Positions 13,842 to 21,464 are shown, numbered from the stretch's first letter. The stretch is 45,010 nucleotides of DNA from Bacteroidota bacterium (GCA_023433755.1 JAEYUA010000181.1:1-45010); one strand, 5' to 3'. A program made the numbers and translations. Notes: a model not told the origin generated them from the sequence alone.

Positions 13842-14414
13842 ATGGCAAACTTAAAAGCAAAATATACTCCGAGATTAAAGAATAAGTATACTGAAGAAGT
13901 GGTGCCTTCTTTAATGAAGCGCTTTAGCTACACTTCTTCTATGCAGGTGCCCAAACTCGAAAAGATCGCCATCAACCGTGGTGTGAACGGCGCTGTTAAC
14001 GATAAGAAGCTGATTGATATTGCGCTGGATGAGCTGACCACCATCAGTGGACAGAAAGCTATCCCTACCATGTCAAAGAAAGACATCTCCAATTTTAAAC
14101 TGCGTAAGAACATGCCGATCGGCGCCCGTGTTACGCTGCGTGGAGAAAAGATGTATGAATTCCTTGACCGTTTGATTTCTGTTGCACTTCCGCGTGTACG
14201 TGACTTCAAGGGGATCAATGAAAAATCTTTTGACGGCCGTGGTAACTACACTATGGGTGTTACAGAGCAGATCATCTTCCCGGAGATTGATATCGACAAA
14301 GTGAACAGGATCACCGGTATGGACATCACCTTTGTAACCACAGCACAGTCGGACGAAGAAGCCTACGAACTGCTGAAGGAAATGGGAATGCCATTCAAAA
14401 ACGTAAAAAAATAA
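13842..14414 (+). CDS. rplE: 50S ribosomal protein L5 (uL5)
   Basis: uL5 (190 aa) binds 5S rRNA with uL18 and bL25 and contacts the P-site tRNA. Typical segments are VPKLEKIAINRGVNGAV, KAIPTMSKKDISNFKLRKNMPIGARVTLRG and the C-terminal NRITGMDITFVTTAQSDEEAYELL. GGAGGGG lies at 13825-13831 inside rplX, 10 nt before this start, and could act as a Shine-Dalgarno sequence in translational coupling. Confidence 0.97.
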   Translation: MANLKAKYTPRLKNKYTEEVVPSLMKRFSYTSSMQVPKLEKIAINRGVNGAVNDKKLIDIALDELTTISGQKAIPTMSKKDISNFKLRKNMPIGARVTLRGEKMYEFLDRLISVALPRVRDFKGINEKSFDGRGNYTMGVTEQIIFPEIDIDKVNRITGMDITFVTTAQSDEEAYELLKEMGMPFKNVKK

Positions 14415-14463
14415 ATTGAAGGCCTGGTGTAATGAACAATTAACCGGGTTCAGATAAAAAAAC

Positions 14464-14511
14464 GATGATGTTCAACAGTTCATCATCCAAACATCAAATT
14501 ATCAAATCAAA
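14464..14511. repeat. hairpin plus 8-nt repeats before rpsN
   Basis: GATGATG (14464-14470) pairs with CATCATC (14481-14487) around a 10-nt loop. ATC occurs at 14485, 14493 and 14501, an 8-nt period, within ACATCAAATTATCAAATC. It is the third copy of the hairpin-plus-octamer plan, after those before rpsS and rplP. Confidence 0.58.
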
Positions 14512-14516
14512 CAAAT

Positions 14517-14786
14517 ATGGCTAAAGAATCAGTAAAGGCCAGGCAACGCAAAAGGGAGAAAATGGTAGCTCAGTATGCTGAGAAAAGAGAAGCACTGAAA
14601 GCTGCCGGTGACTGGGCTGCATTGGATGCATTACCCAGGAACTCTTCAAAGGTTCGTTTGAAGAACCGTTGCCAGATGACCGGTCGTCCAAGGGGTTATA
14701 CCCGTTATTTCGGAGTATCCCGTGTGGCGCTGCGCGACATGGCTTTGAATGGTAAAATCCCGGGCTTGAAAAAAGCGAGCTGGTAA
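14517..14786 (+). CDS. rpsN: 30S ribosomal protein S14 (uS14), zinc-independent long form
   Basis: The product is 89 aa and has a single cysteine (NRCQMTGRPRG), so it is the long form without the CxxC zinc ribbon of the 61-aa paralogue. Typical segments are KARQRKREKMVAQYAEKREALKAAGD and the C-terminal RVALRDMALNGKIPGLKKASW (split across the last 21 residues). uS14 is a 30S head protein needed for assembly. The stop TAA overlaps the following heptamer array. Confidence 0.97.
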   Translation: MAKESVKARQRKREKMVAQYAEKREALKAAGDWAALDALPRNSSKVRLKNRCQMTGRPRGYTRYFGVSRVALRDMALNGKIPGLKKASW

Positions 14787-14820
14787 GCCAACAGCCAATG
14801 GCCAATGGCCAATAGCTAAG
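14786..14820. repeat. heptamer array between rpsN and rpsH
   Basis: GCC/GCT starts at 14787, 14794, 14801, 14808 and 14815, an exact 7-nt period with the unit AGCCAAT/GGCCAAT. The array begins in the rpsN stop codon and is inverted relative to the array after rplN. Confidence 0.82.
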
Positions 14821-14854
14821 GCAATCAAACATTAAATAATCAAACATCCAATTG

Positions 14855-14880
14855 TCCCGACGTGTCGGGATGTAGGAGGA
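14855..14880 (+). promoter_or_regulatory. hairpin and strong Shine-Dalgarno sequence before rpsH
   Basis: TCCCGAC (14855-14861) pairs with GTCGGGA (14864-14870), and AGGAGGA at 14874-14880 is followed after 7 nt by the rpsH ATG. A full Shine-Dalgarno sequence is rare in this phylum and is absent from almost all other genes in this window. Confidence 0.65.
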
Positions 14881-14887
14881 ACAAAAT

Positions 14888-15286
14888 ATGGTAACAGATC
14901 CTATTGCAGATTTTTTGACAAGAATTCGTAATGCGCAAATGGCAGGTCACAGGATTGTTGAGATTCCTGCTTCCAACCTGAAAAAGCGTATGACTGAAAT
15001 CCTGTACAACCAGGGTTATATCCTCAAATACAAATTCGAGGACGACAACAAACAAGGTCTGATTAAGATCGCCCTGAAATATGATGCACAAACCAAGCAG
15101 CCTGCCATCCATTCTCTGGAGAGGGTAAGCCGTCCGGGTCTGCGTCACTACGCCAAGCCCGGTGAATTCCGCCGTGTGAAGAATGGTCTTGGTGTAGCCA
15201 TCATCTCCACGTCAAGAGGAGTGCTTACCGATAAGGAAGCAAAAGCCCAGAATGTAGGTGGTGAGGTTCTTTGTTATATCTACTAA
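14888..15286 (+). CDS. rpsH: 30S ribosomal protein S8 (uS8)
   Basis: uS8 (132 aa) binds the central domain of 16S rRNA and in E. coli represses the spc operon by binding its own mRNA. The N-terminal MVTDPIADFLTRIRNAQMAG and the C-terminal TSRGVLTDKEAKAQNVGGEVLCYIY (in pieces) are standard. It is the only gene in the cluster with a consensus AGGAGGA, directly behind a small hairpin, an arrangement that could serve regulation by the product itself; this is inference. Confidence 0.97.
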   Translation: MVTDPIADFLTRIRNAQMAGHRIVEIPASNLKKRMTEILYNQGYILKYKFEDDNKQGLIKIALKYDAQTKQPAIHSLERVSRPGLRHYAKPGEFRRVKNGLGVAIISTSRGVLTDKEAKAQNVGGEVLCYIY

Positions 15287-15287
15287 A

Positions 15288-15315
15288 AGCTAATGGCCAA
15301 TGGCTGATAGCTCCG
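15288..15315. repeat. heptamer array between rpsH and rplF
   Basis: GC starts at 15289, 15296, 15303 and 15310 in AGCTAAT, GGCCAAT, GGCTGAT and AGCTCCG, an exact 7-nt period starting 2 nt after the rpsH stop. Confidence 0.75.
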
Positions 15316-15390
15316 ATACATTAAGCCGGACCTATAGCAGGCTGACCGGTCGGAAAAATTTGAATCGATAAACTTTAAAAGAAAAAAATT

Positions 15391-15945
15391 ATGTCTCGTA
15401 TAGGTAAAGCGCCCATCACAGTTCCTTCAGGTGTTACCGTAACAGTGGGTAAGGATAACGTGGTAACTGTAAAAGGCCCTAAAGGTGAACTGAAACAACC
15501 CATCGACCGCGATATCAACGTGGAAGTAAAAGATGGCACCATCAATATTACACGTCCAACTGACCAGATCCGTCACCGTGCATTGCATGGTTTGTCGAGA
15601 GCCCTTGTTGCCAACCTGGTAAAAGGTGTTACCGATGGCTATACCAAGAAAATGGAACTGATTGGTGTGGGTTTCAAGGCAGCCAACACAGGAAACATTC
15701 TTGACCTGGCCCTTGGTTATTCTCACAACATCATTTTCGAAGTTCCCAAAGAACTGAAAGTGGCCACTGAACAGTTGAAAGGGCAGAACCCTACCATTAC
15801 ACTGGAAGGTACCGACCGCCAGTTACTGGGCCAGGTAGCAGCCAAAATCCGCAGCTTGCGTAAGCCTGAGCCATACAAAGGAAAAGGCGTTCGCTATTCC
15901 GGTGAAGTAGTTCGTAAAAAAGCAGGTAAGGCAGCCGGTAAATAA
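15391..15945 (+). CDS. rplF: 50S ribosomal protein L6 (uL6)
   Basis: uL6 (184 aa) has two homologous domains and lies near the sarcin-ricin loop and factor-binding site. Diagnostic sequence is SRIGKAPITVPSGVTVTV at the N-terminus and KIRSLRKPEPYKGKGVRYSGE in the C-terminal domain. The end is a short basic tail (RKKAGKAAGK). It is preceded by A-rich sequence and no Shine-Dalgarno. Confidence 0.97.
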   Translation: MSRIGKAPITVPSGVTVTVGKDNVVTVKGPKGELKQPIDRDINVEVKDGTINITRPTDQIRHRALHGLSRALVANLVKGVTDGYTKKMELIGVGFKAANTGNILDLALGYSHNIIFEVPKELKVATEQLKGQNPTITLEGTDRQLLGQVAAKIRSLRKPEPYKGKGVRYSGEVVRKKAGKAAGK

Positions 15946-15992
15946 AAGGTGAACAGGACCAGGTCCATTCACAATATCAATTTTCAAATTCT

Positions 15993-16009
15993 CCACGGCA
16001 GCATCGTGG
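15993..16009 (+). other. hairpin between rplF and rplR
   Basis: CCACG (15993-15997) pairs with CGTGG (16005-16009) around a 7-nt loop, 16 nt before the rplR start. A weaker pairing, GTGAA/TTCAC, lies at 15949-15972. Confidence 0.4.
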
Positions 16010-16025
16010 GACTAAATAAAATAAA

Positions 16026-16385
16026 ATGAGAACAGCTCAAAAGTTAACTAGGAGACAGAACATCCGCTACCGTATCCGCACTAAAATAAAAGGTACGGCG
16101 CAGAAACCGCGTCTTTCTGTATTCCGCAGCAATAAGGACATTTATGTGCAATTGATTGATGATGATAATTCCGTTACACTTGCGGCAGCATCTTCAAGAG
16201 ATAAGGATATCGCTGCACAAACAGGAACCAAAACCGAAAAAAGCAAAATGGTAGGCCAGGCCATTGCCCGTAAGGCAAAGGAACTGGGACTTGAAGGTGT
16301 GGTGTTTGACAGGGGTGGCAACCTTTACCATGGACGTATCAAGCAGGTGGCTGAGGGTGCAAGAGAGGGCGGACTGATTTTCTAA
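16026..16385 (+). CDS. rplR: 50S ribosomal protein L18 (uL18)
   Basis: uL18 (119 aa) binds 5S rRNA and attaches it to the central protuberance. The N-terminal basic segment RRQNIRYRIRTKIKGTAQKPRLSVFRSNKDIYVQLIDD (in parts) and the C-terminal DRGGNLYHGRIKQVAEGAREGGLIF are standard. It is followed by a heptamer array before rpsE. Confidence 0.97.
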   Translation: MRTAQKLTRRQNIRYRIRTKIKGTAQKPRLSVFRSNKDIYVQLIDDDNSVTLAAASSRDKDIAAQTGTKTEKSKMVGQAIARKAKELGLEGVVFDRGGNLYHGRIKQVAEGAREGGLIF

Positions 16386-16387
16386 AC

Positions 16388-16420
16388 AGCTACAAGCTGC
16401 AAGCTGCAAGCTTCAAGACT
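16388..16420. repeat. heptamer array between rplR and rpsE
   Basis: AGC occurs at 16388, 16395, 16402 and 16409, with a decayed unit (AGA) at 16416. The period is exactly 7 nt with the unit AGCTGCA. Confidence 0.78.
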
Positions 16421-16498
16421 CCGGTTCAGGTTTTTCCTCTTGATGCGTACAGCTTTGGCCTAAGCGCAATATCTAACTTAATTTTTAAGTATATAAAA

Positions 16499-17017
16499 AT
16501 GGCAAAAGCAATTTTAAACAGAGTTAAAGCAGGCGATCTCGAATTAAAAGAGAAAGTAGTTGCTATCAATCGTGTGGTAAAAACTACTAAGGGTGGTCGT
16601 ACGTTCAGCTTCTCTGCATTGGTGGTTGTTGGTAATGAACAGGGTGTTGTTGGCCACGGACTTGGTAAGGCTAAGGAAGTTCAGGAAGCCATCACCAAGG
16701 GCATCGAAGATGCAAAGAAAAACCTGATCAAGGTTCCTGTAATGCACGGCACCATTCCGCACGACCAGCTTGCGAAAGTTGGAGCAGCCAAAGTGCTGAT
16801 CAAACCTGCTGCTCATGGTACAGGTGTAATCGCCGGAGGTTCCATGCGTGCTGTTCTGGAAAGCGCCGGTGTTACCGACGTACTCGCCAAATCACTCGGA
16901 TCAGCCAATCCTCACAACGTGGTTAAAGCCACTTTTGAAGCCCTGGCCCTCTTGCGTGAGCCGATTTCTGTTTCCAAAACAAGAAGGATCGCTCTCAAGA
17001 AAGTATTTAATGGATAA
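16499..17017 (+). CDS. rpsE: 30S ribosomal protein S5 (uS5)
   Basis: uS5 (172 aa) contributes to the mRNA entry channel and to decoding accuracy. The double-stranded-RNA-binding-like N-domain is seen as LKEKVVAINRVVKTTKGGRTFSFSALVVVGNEQGVVGHG, followed by the loop GKAKEVQEAITKG. The C-terminal domain has AAHGTGVIAGGSMRAVLESAGVTDVLAKSLGSANPHNVVKAT. The start is ATG without a Shine-Dalgarno sequence. Confidence 0.97.
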   Translation: MAKAILNRVKAGDLELKEKVVAINRVVKTTKGGRTFSFSALVVVGNEQGVVGHGLGKAKEVQEAITKGIEDAKKNLIKVPVMHGTIPHDQLAKVGAAKVLIKPAAHGTGVIAGGSMRAVLESAGVTDVLAKSLGSANPHNVVKATFEALALLREPISVSKTRRIALKKVFNG

Positions 17018-17079
17018 TTTTTGAAGACCATGCAGGCATTCAAGGCTGCACAGGAATCAAACCATAAACGAATTATACA

Positions 17080-17259
17080 ATGAAAAAGATAAAGATCACT
17101 TTAGTTAAGAGCCCGATCGACAGGCCTGAGCGTCAGAAACTCACCCTGCAGGCACTGGGCCTGAACAAAATGAATGCTTCCAGGGAAGTGGAAGCCACTC
17201 CCCAGATCCTGGGTATGGTCCGCAAGGTGGAACATATGGTTAGTGTTGAGGAAGCTTGA
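17080..17259 (+). CDS. rpmD: 50S ribosomal protein L30 (uL30)
   Basis: This short gene encodes 59 aa, the usual length for bacterial uL30. The N-terminal MKKIKITLVKSPIDRPERQK, the central LGLNKMNASREVEATPQILGMV and the C-terminal VRKVEHMVSVEE match the family, which lies on the 50S surface near 5S rRNA. The start ATG at 17080 and the stop TGA at 17257-17259 were read directly. It lies between rpsE and rplO in the standard order and is followed by an inverted heptamer array. Confidence 0.96.
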   Translation: MKKIKITLVKSPIDRPERQKLTLQALGLNKMNASREVEATPQILGMVRKVEHMVSVEEA

Positions 17260-17263
17260 GGCC

Positions 17264-17337
17264 AGTTAAAAGTTGAAAGTCGGTAGTCGGTAGTCAGTAC
17301 AACTTCGGATTTTGACTTTTGACTTTTGACATTTGAA
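17264..17337. repeat. inverted heptamer array between rpmD and rplO
   Basis: AGT starts at 17264, 17271, 17278, 17285 and 17292 (units such as AGTTAAA, AGTCGGT), and GAC occurs at 17314, 17321 and 17328 (unit TTTTGAC) with a decayed GAA at 17335. All are spaced exactly 7. GTC and GAC are complementary, so the halves face each other. The core here is AGT rather than AGC. Confidence 0.82.
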
Positions 17338-17388
17338 TTTATTAATAATGCGAGGGGAGAAAAACCCCGTAAGTAAAAATCAAATACA

Positions 17389-17838
17389 ATGCAACTACAC
17401 AATTTACGTCCTGCAAAAGGCGCCGTTCACAAAGAAAAAAGATTAGGTCGTGGTGAAGCTTCCGGTAAAGGTGGCACTTCCACAAAAGGTAATAAAGGTG
17501 GCCAGAGCCGTGCCGGTTACAAAAGAAAAAGAGCACACGAAGGTGGCCAGATGCCCATCCAGCGCCGTGTTCCAAAACGTGGTTTCAAAAATCCAAACAG
17601 GATAGAATATAAAGTATTCAACCTTGGCCAGATCGACCAGCTTGTTGAGAAATACGGTATCAGCGATTTCAACCTGGAGAATCTTTATACCAATGGTTTA
17701 ATCAACCAGACTGACAGGATCAAGATCTTAGGAAACGGAGAACTGAAAGCCAAACTCACCTTTAAAGTGAATGCCATCAGCGAAAAAGCAAAGCAGGCGA
17801 TCGAAACGGCCGGTGGTACAGTTGAAATAGTGAAGTAA
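17389..17838 (+). CDS. rplO: 50S ribosomal protein L15 (uL15)
   Basis: uL15 (149 aa) is a late-assembly 50S protein. The N-terminal glycine/lysine-rich extension is typical (GRGEASGKGGTSTKGNKGGQSRAG), as are QMPIQRRVPKRGFKN and the C-terminal AKAKQAIETAGGTVEIVK-type end. It is the last ribosomal gene of the cluster, followed by a terminator-like hairpin before secY. Confidence 0.97.
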   Translation: MQLHNLRPAKGAVHKEKRLGRGEASGKGGTSTKGNKGGQSRAGYKRKRAHEGGQMPIQRRVPKRGFKNPNRIEYKVFNLGQIDQLVEKYGISDFNLENLYTNGLINQTDRIKILGNGELKAKLTFKVNAISEKAKQAIETAGGTVEIVK

Positions 17839-17853
17839 TTTTCAGTAAATTGC

Positions 17854-17880
17854 AAGGCGCAGTTCATGCGTCTTTTTTTT
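17854..17880 (+). terminator. terminator/attenuator between rplO and secY
   Basis: AAGGCGCA (17854-17861) pairs with TGCGTCTT (17867-17874), one G-U pair, loop GTTCA, followed by a T run to 17880. It lies 15 nt after rplO and would reduce transcription into secY, for which no clear promoter is seen. Confidence 0.65.
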
Positions 17881-17910
17881 CTTTAAGGACCGAAAACATT
17901 TCATTTTTCC

Positions 17911-19260
17911 GTGAAAAAATTCATTCAAACATTAAAAAATATCTGGAGCATCGAGGAATTGCGCGGCAAGATCCTTTTTACCCTGCTCCTGATTTTCATT
18001 TACAGGGTTGGTACGCATATCGTGTTACCTGGTATTGATCCGGAAGGAATTTCCGAATCCATGGCCAACTCCAACAACGGTATCCTCGGACTGATCGATA
18101 CTTTCGCAGGTGGCGCTTTTTCACAGGCTTCCATTTTTGCCCTTGGTATCATGCCATATATCTCCGCCTCCATCTTCATGCAACTGGCCACCGTACTAGT
18201 GCCACAGTTCCAGAAAATGCAGAAGGAAGGAGAAAGTGGCCGCAAAAAGATCAACCAGTGGACCCGTTATCTTACCATCGCCGTTACTATCGTTCAGGCT
18301 TCTGCTTATGTTACCTACCTGGAGCAGATCACAAGGGACAGCGGCGGTATCGCAGAATCTTACAGTTCTTATTTCTGGCTATCTACCGTGTTACTCCTCA
18401 CCGCAGGCACCATGTTCGTGATGTGGCTGGGTGAGAAGATCACAGATAAAGGTTTAGGTAATGGTACATCGCTGATCATCATGATCGGTATCCTTGCCCG
18501 CCTTCCCCAATCATTCGTTCAGGAATTGGTGGTGAAGTCAAATCCTGCTGGCCAGATCCTGATCTTCATCCTCGAGATTGTAATACTGATTGCCATTATT
18601 ATGGGATGCGTATTACTGGTACAGGGTGTGAGAAAGATACCGGTCAATTATGCCAAGCAAATTGTAGGCAACCGCCAGTTCGGTGGTGCACGACAGTTCC
18701 TTCCCATAAAGGTGAACAGTTCGGGTGTAATGCCAATCATCTTTGCCCAGGCCATCATGTTCCTTCCAACTTTGTTCAACCTCACCAAATGGGGTACAAC
18801 AGAAACCGGCCAGGGCATACAAAGGGTTTTCACAGATCCTTCCAACGTATGGTACATGACCATCTACTCGGTGGTAGTAATTGGATTTACCTTCCTTTAC
18901 ACAGCGCTTATTTTCAATCCCAAGCAGATTGCAGATAACCTCAAGCAGAATAATGGTTTCATTCCTGGTGTTAAACCAGGTCAGCCCACAGCGGATTATA
19001 TCGGCCTGATCATGGACCGCATTACGCTTCCGGGCGCCATCTTACTGGCCTTTGTGGGAATTTTGCCAGGTATTGTACAACTCATGGGCGTGCAGCCTGG
19101 ATTTGCTTCCTTCTTTGGTGGTACTTCCCTGCTGATTATGGTAGGTGTAATACTTGATACACTGCAGCAGATCGAAACACAGCTTCTCATGCGCCAGTAT
19201 GATGGTCTCATGAAAAGCGGAAGGATACAGGGACGCACTGTAACCCAGGCCTCTTACTAG
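17911..19260 (+). CDS. secY: protein translocase subunit SecY
   Basis: SecY (449 aa) forms the protein-conducting channel of the Sec translocon in the inner membrane. The start is GTG at 17911, giving MKKFIQTLKNIWSIEELRGK. Ten hydrophobic segments are visible. Conserved patterns include TFAGGAFSQASIFALGIMPYISASI (plug and TM2 region), LGEKITDKGLGNGTSLIIM in the TM4-5 region, and QFLPIKVNSSGVMPIIFAQAI in the cytoplasmic loop and TM7. The C-terminus RQYDGLMKSGRIQGR is diagnostic. Partners SecE and SecG are elsewhere. It ends the spc-type cluster with map, each behind a hairpin terminator. Confidence 0.97.
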   Translation: MKKFIQTLKNIWSIEELRGKILFTLLLIFIYRVGTHIVLPGIDPEGISESMANSNNGILGLIDTFAGGAFSQASIFALGIMPYISASIFMQLATVLVPQFQKMQKEGESGRKKINQWTRYLTIAVTIVQASAYVTYLEQITRDSGGIAESYSSYFWLSTVLLLTAGTMFVMWLGEKITDKGLGNGTSLIIMIGILARLPQSFVQELVVKSNPAGQILIFILEIVILIAIIMGCVLLVQGVRKIPVNYAKQIVGNRQFGGARQFLPIKVNSSGVMPIIFAQAIMFLPTLFNLTKWGTTETGQGIQRVFTDPSNVWYMTIYSVVVIGFTFLYTALIFNPKQIADNLKQNNGFIPGVKPGQPTADYIGLIMDRITLPGAILLAFVGILPGIVQLMGVQPGFASFFGGTSLLIMVGVILDTLQQIETQLLMRQYDGLMKSGRIQGRTVTQASY

Positions 19261-19293
19261 AATAAGCTTCTGCAAAGAAGTTGAAATAAAAAG

Positions 19294-19330
19294 CAAAGAC
19301 CTGGTAAGAATACTTGCCGGGTCTTTGTTT
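19294..19330 (+). terminator. secY terminator
   Basis: CAAAGACCTGGTAAG (19294-19308) and CTTGCCGGGTCTTTG (19313-19327) form a 15-bp stem with two G-U pairs and loop AATA, followed by a short T run. It lies 33 nt after the secY stop. Confidence 0.8.
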
Positions 19331-19364
19331 ATTAAAAGCATCAGCAAAAAGGTTTAAGCAGACT

Positions 19365-20165
19365 ATGATTCATTATAAGAACAGCCAGGAAATAGAATTG
19401 ATGAGGGAAAGTGCATTGCTCGTCAGCACCACGCTTTCAGAGGTCGCAAAAATGCTGAAGCCGGGAATGACCACGCTCGCCATTGATGTTTTTGTAGGTA
19501 ATTTCCTGAAGGACAATAAAGCCGTGCCTTCCTTTCTCAATTTTAATGGTTATCCTTTCAATTCCTGCATATCAGTGAATGATGTGGTGGTACATGGCTT
19601 TCCCGGGAGTTATGAACTGAAAGAAGGCGATATCGTTTCAGTGGATGTAGGCGTATTCAAGAATGGTTTTCATGGCGATCATGCCTATACTTTTATGATC
19701 GGCAGGCCGGCTGATGCAGTGATCCAACTTGTAAAAATCACGAAGGAATCTTTATACAAAGGCATTGAAAAAGCCATTGCGGGCAACCGTATTGGCGACA
19801 TAGCTTACGCCATCCAGGAACACACCGAAAAAAAGTATGGATATGGAGTGGTGAGGGAGCTGGTAGGTCATGGACTCGGACGCAATATGCACGAAGAACC
19901 CCAGGTTCCTAATTATGGTAAAAGAGGTTCAGGTACGGTGTTGAAAGAAGGCCTGGTGCTGGCCATTGAGCCCATGATCAATATGGGCAGGAGGGAAGTT
20001 TTCACCGATAGTGACGGTTGGACGGTGCGTACAAAAGATGGCAAACCTTCCGTGCATTTTGAACATGATGTTTGTGTGAAAAAGAACGAGGCGGATATAC
20101 TTTCCGATTATGCACCGATTGAAGCAGCAGAAAAAGCCAATCCCAATTTGTTTTGCGATTATTGA
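19365..20165 (+). CDS. map: methionine aminopeptidase type I
   Basis: The enzyme removes the N-terminal methionine from new proteins. The start at 19365 gives 266 aa beginning MIHYKNSQEIELMRESAL; a TTG further upstream overlaps the terminator stem and is rejected. All metal and catalytic residues are present: His78 (VVVHGFP), Asp94 (VSVDVGV), Asp105 (FHGDHAYTF), His169 (VGHGLGRNMHEEPQVPNYG), Glu202 (IEPMINMG) and Glu233 (HFEHDV). The pattern is type I without an N-terminal zinc-finger extension. Normally infA and rpmJ follow in this phylum; here they do not. Confidence 0.95.
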   Translation: MIHYKNSQEIELMRESALLVSTTLSEVAKMLKPGMTTLAIDVFVGNFLKDNKAVPSFLNFNGYPFNSCISVNDVVVHGFPGSYELKEGDIVSVDVGVFKNGFHGDHAYTFMIGRPADAVIQLVKITKESLYKGIEKAIAGNRIGDIAYAIQEHTEKKYGYGVVRELVGHGLGRNMHEEPQVPNYGKRGSGTVLKEGLVLAIEPMINMGRREVFTDSDGWTVRTKDGKPSVHFEHDVCVKKNEADILSDYAPIEAAEKANPNLFCDY

Positions 20166-20216
20166 GATGATGTTCAGGTGAGAATTTATGTTCATCTAAT
20201 TAATTAATCATCATTC

Positions 20217-21464
20217 ATGTCATCATATCCCCGGCCTGCTTCGGTTTCTCCTGTTTTGATAGTTGTAGGCGCGGGTGCTGCCGGTTTTTTTTGCGCTGTA
20301 AACGCAGCCCGCCTGAATCCTTCCCTGCATGTAATCATCCTTGAAAAAACTTCTTCATTTTTATCCAAGGTAAGAATATCTGGTGGTGGGCGTTGCAATG
20401 TAACCCATGCGATGGACGATATAACGGAGATGAGTAAACGATATCCAAGGGGACAACATTTTGTAAAAAAATCCTTTCATGAATTTTTTACCCAGGATAC
20501 CATCAAATGGTTCGAAGAAAGAAATGTAAAACTCAAAACTGAGAAGGACGGACGCATGTTCCCTGTCTCGGATTCATCTTCAAGTATCATCAATTGCCTT
20601 GTGAATGAAGCCAATCTTTATGGTGTAGATATCAGGTTGAACACACCGGTTTCATCTATCAGGAAGAGTGAAAAATTTGAAGTGCATACATCTTCGGGAC
20701 AGGTTTTTTCTGCGGATTTTGTTTGCATCGCCTGTGGGGGTTTTCAAAAGTCTGTAATGTTTAAATGGCTTCTTGAATTGGGACATACTCATGCGGAACC
20801 AGTGCCTTCACTGTTTACGTTCAACCTGCCCCAGCATCCCATAACAAAACTGATGGGTGTGAGCGTGGAGAAAGCCAGGGTAAAAATTGAAGGAACCAAA
20901 CTCGTGGAAGAAGGCCCGGTATTGATTACACACTGGGGATTGAGCGGTCCGGCTGTGCTTCGCCTGAGTGCCTGGGGTGCACGCCTGCTGGCTGAAAAAA
21001 AATATGAATTCATTGCTCATGTAAACTGGCTGCCCGGCTTCAATGAATCAGAATTGAAAGACCAGTTCAGGTATTCAAGAGAAGGACAAGCTTCCAAAAA
21101 GATCTGTAACCAGAACATGGGTTTACCGCAGCGATTATGGGAATTTTTTCTGGAGCAGTCGGGTATCAGTGCGGAGGCAAGATTTGCTGATATTTCTTCC
21201 AAAGCCGAAAACCTGCTGGTAAAAAATCTTATTGACTATACTGTCACCGTGAAAGGCAAAACTACTTTCAAAGAAGAATTTGTAACTGCAGGCGGCATCA
21301 ATCTGAATGAAGTGGATGCTCATACGATGATGAGCAGGAAGGTGGAAAATTTATACTTTGCCGGTGAAATACTGGATGTGGATGGCATTACTGGTGGATT
21401 CAATTTTCAGCATGCCTGGACGAGCGGGTTTATTGCGGCGAAGACGGTGGCGGGAAAGGCGTGA
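20217..21464 (+). CDS. NAD(P)/FAD-dependent oxidoreductase, HI0933 (BaiN-like) family
   Basis: The 415-aa product starts with a Rossmann FAD motif (VVGAGAAGFFCAVNAA, residues of about 17-32) followed by LEKTSSFLSKVRISGGGRCNVTH, the GGGRCN signature of the HI0933 family, and ends with AGEILDVDGITGGFNFQHAW, the second FAD contact. Family members include YhiN and the BaiN bile-acid-related reductase, but the substrate of most is unknown. It begins 51 nt after map and occupies the position where infA-rpmJ-rpsM-rpsK-rpsD-rpoA-rplQ would be expected. Its stop codon TGA is formed by the first unit of a GTGAATC heptamer array. Confidence 0.9.
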   Translation: MSSYPRPASVSPVLIVVGAGAAGFFCAVNAARLNPSLHVIILEKTSSFLSKVRISGGGRCNVTHAMDDITEMSKRYPRGQHFVKKSFHEFFTQDTIKWFEERNVKLKTEKDGRMFPVSDSSSSIINCLVNEANLYGVDIRLNTPVSSIRKSEKFEVHTSSGQVFSADFVCIACGGFQKSVMFKWLLELGHTHAEPVPSLFTFNLPQHPITKLMGVSVEKARVKIEGTKLVEEGPVLITHWGLSGPAVLRLSAWGARLLAEKKYEFIAHVNWLPGFNESELKDQFRYSREGQASKKICNQNMGLPQRLWEFFLEQSGISAEARFADISSKAENLLVKNLIDYTVTVKGKTTFKEEFVTAGGINLNEVDAHTMMSRKVENLYFAGEILDVDGITGGFNFQHAWTSGFIAAKTVAGKA

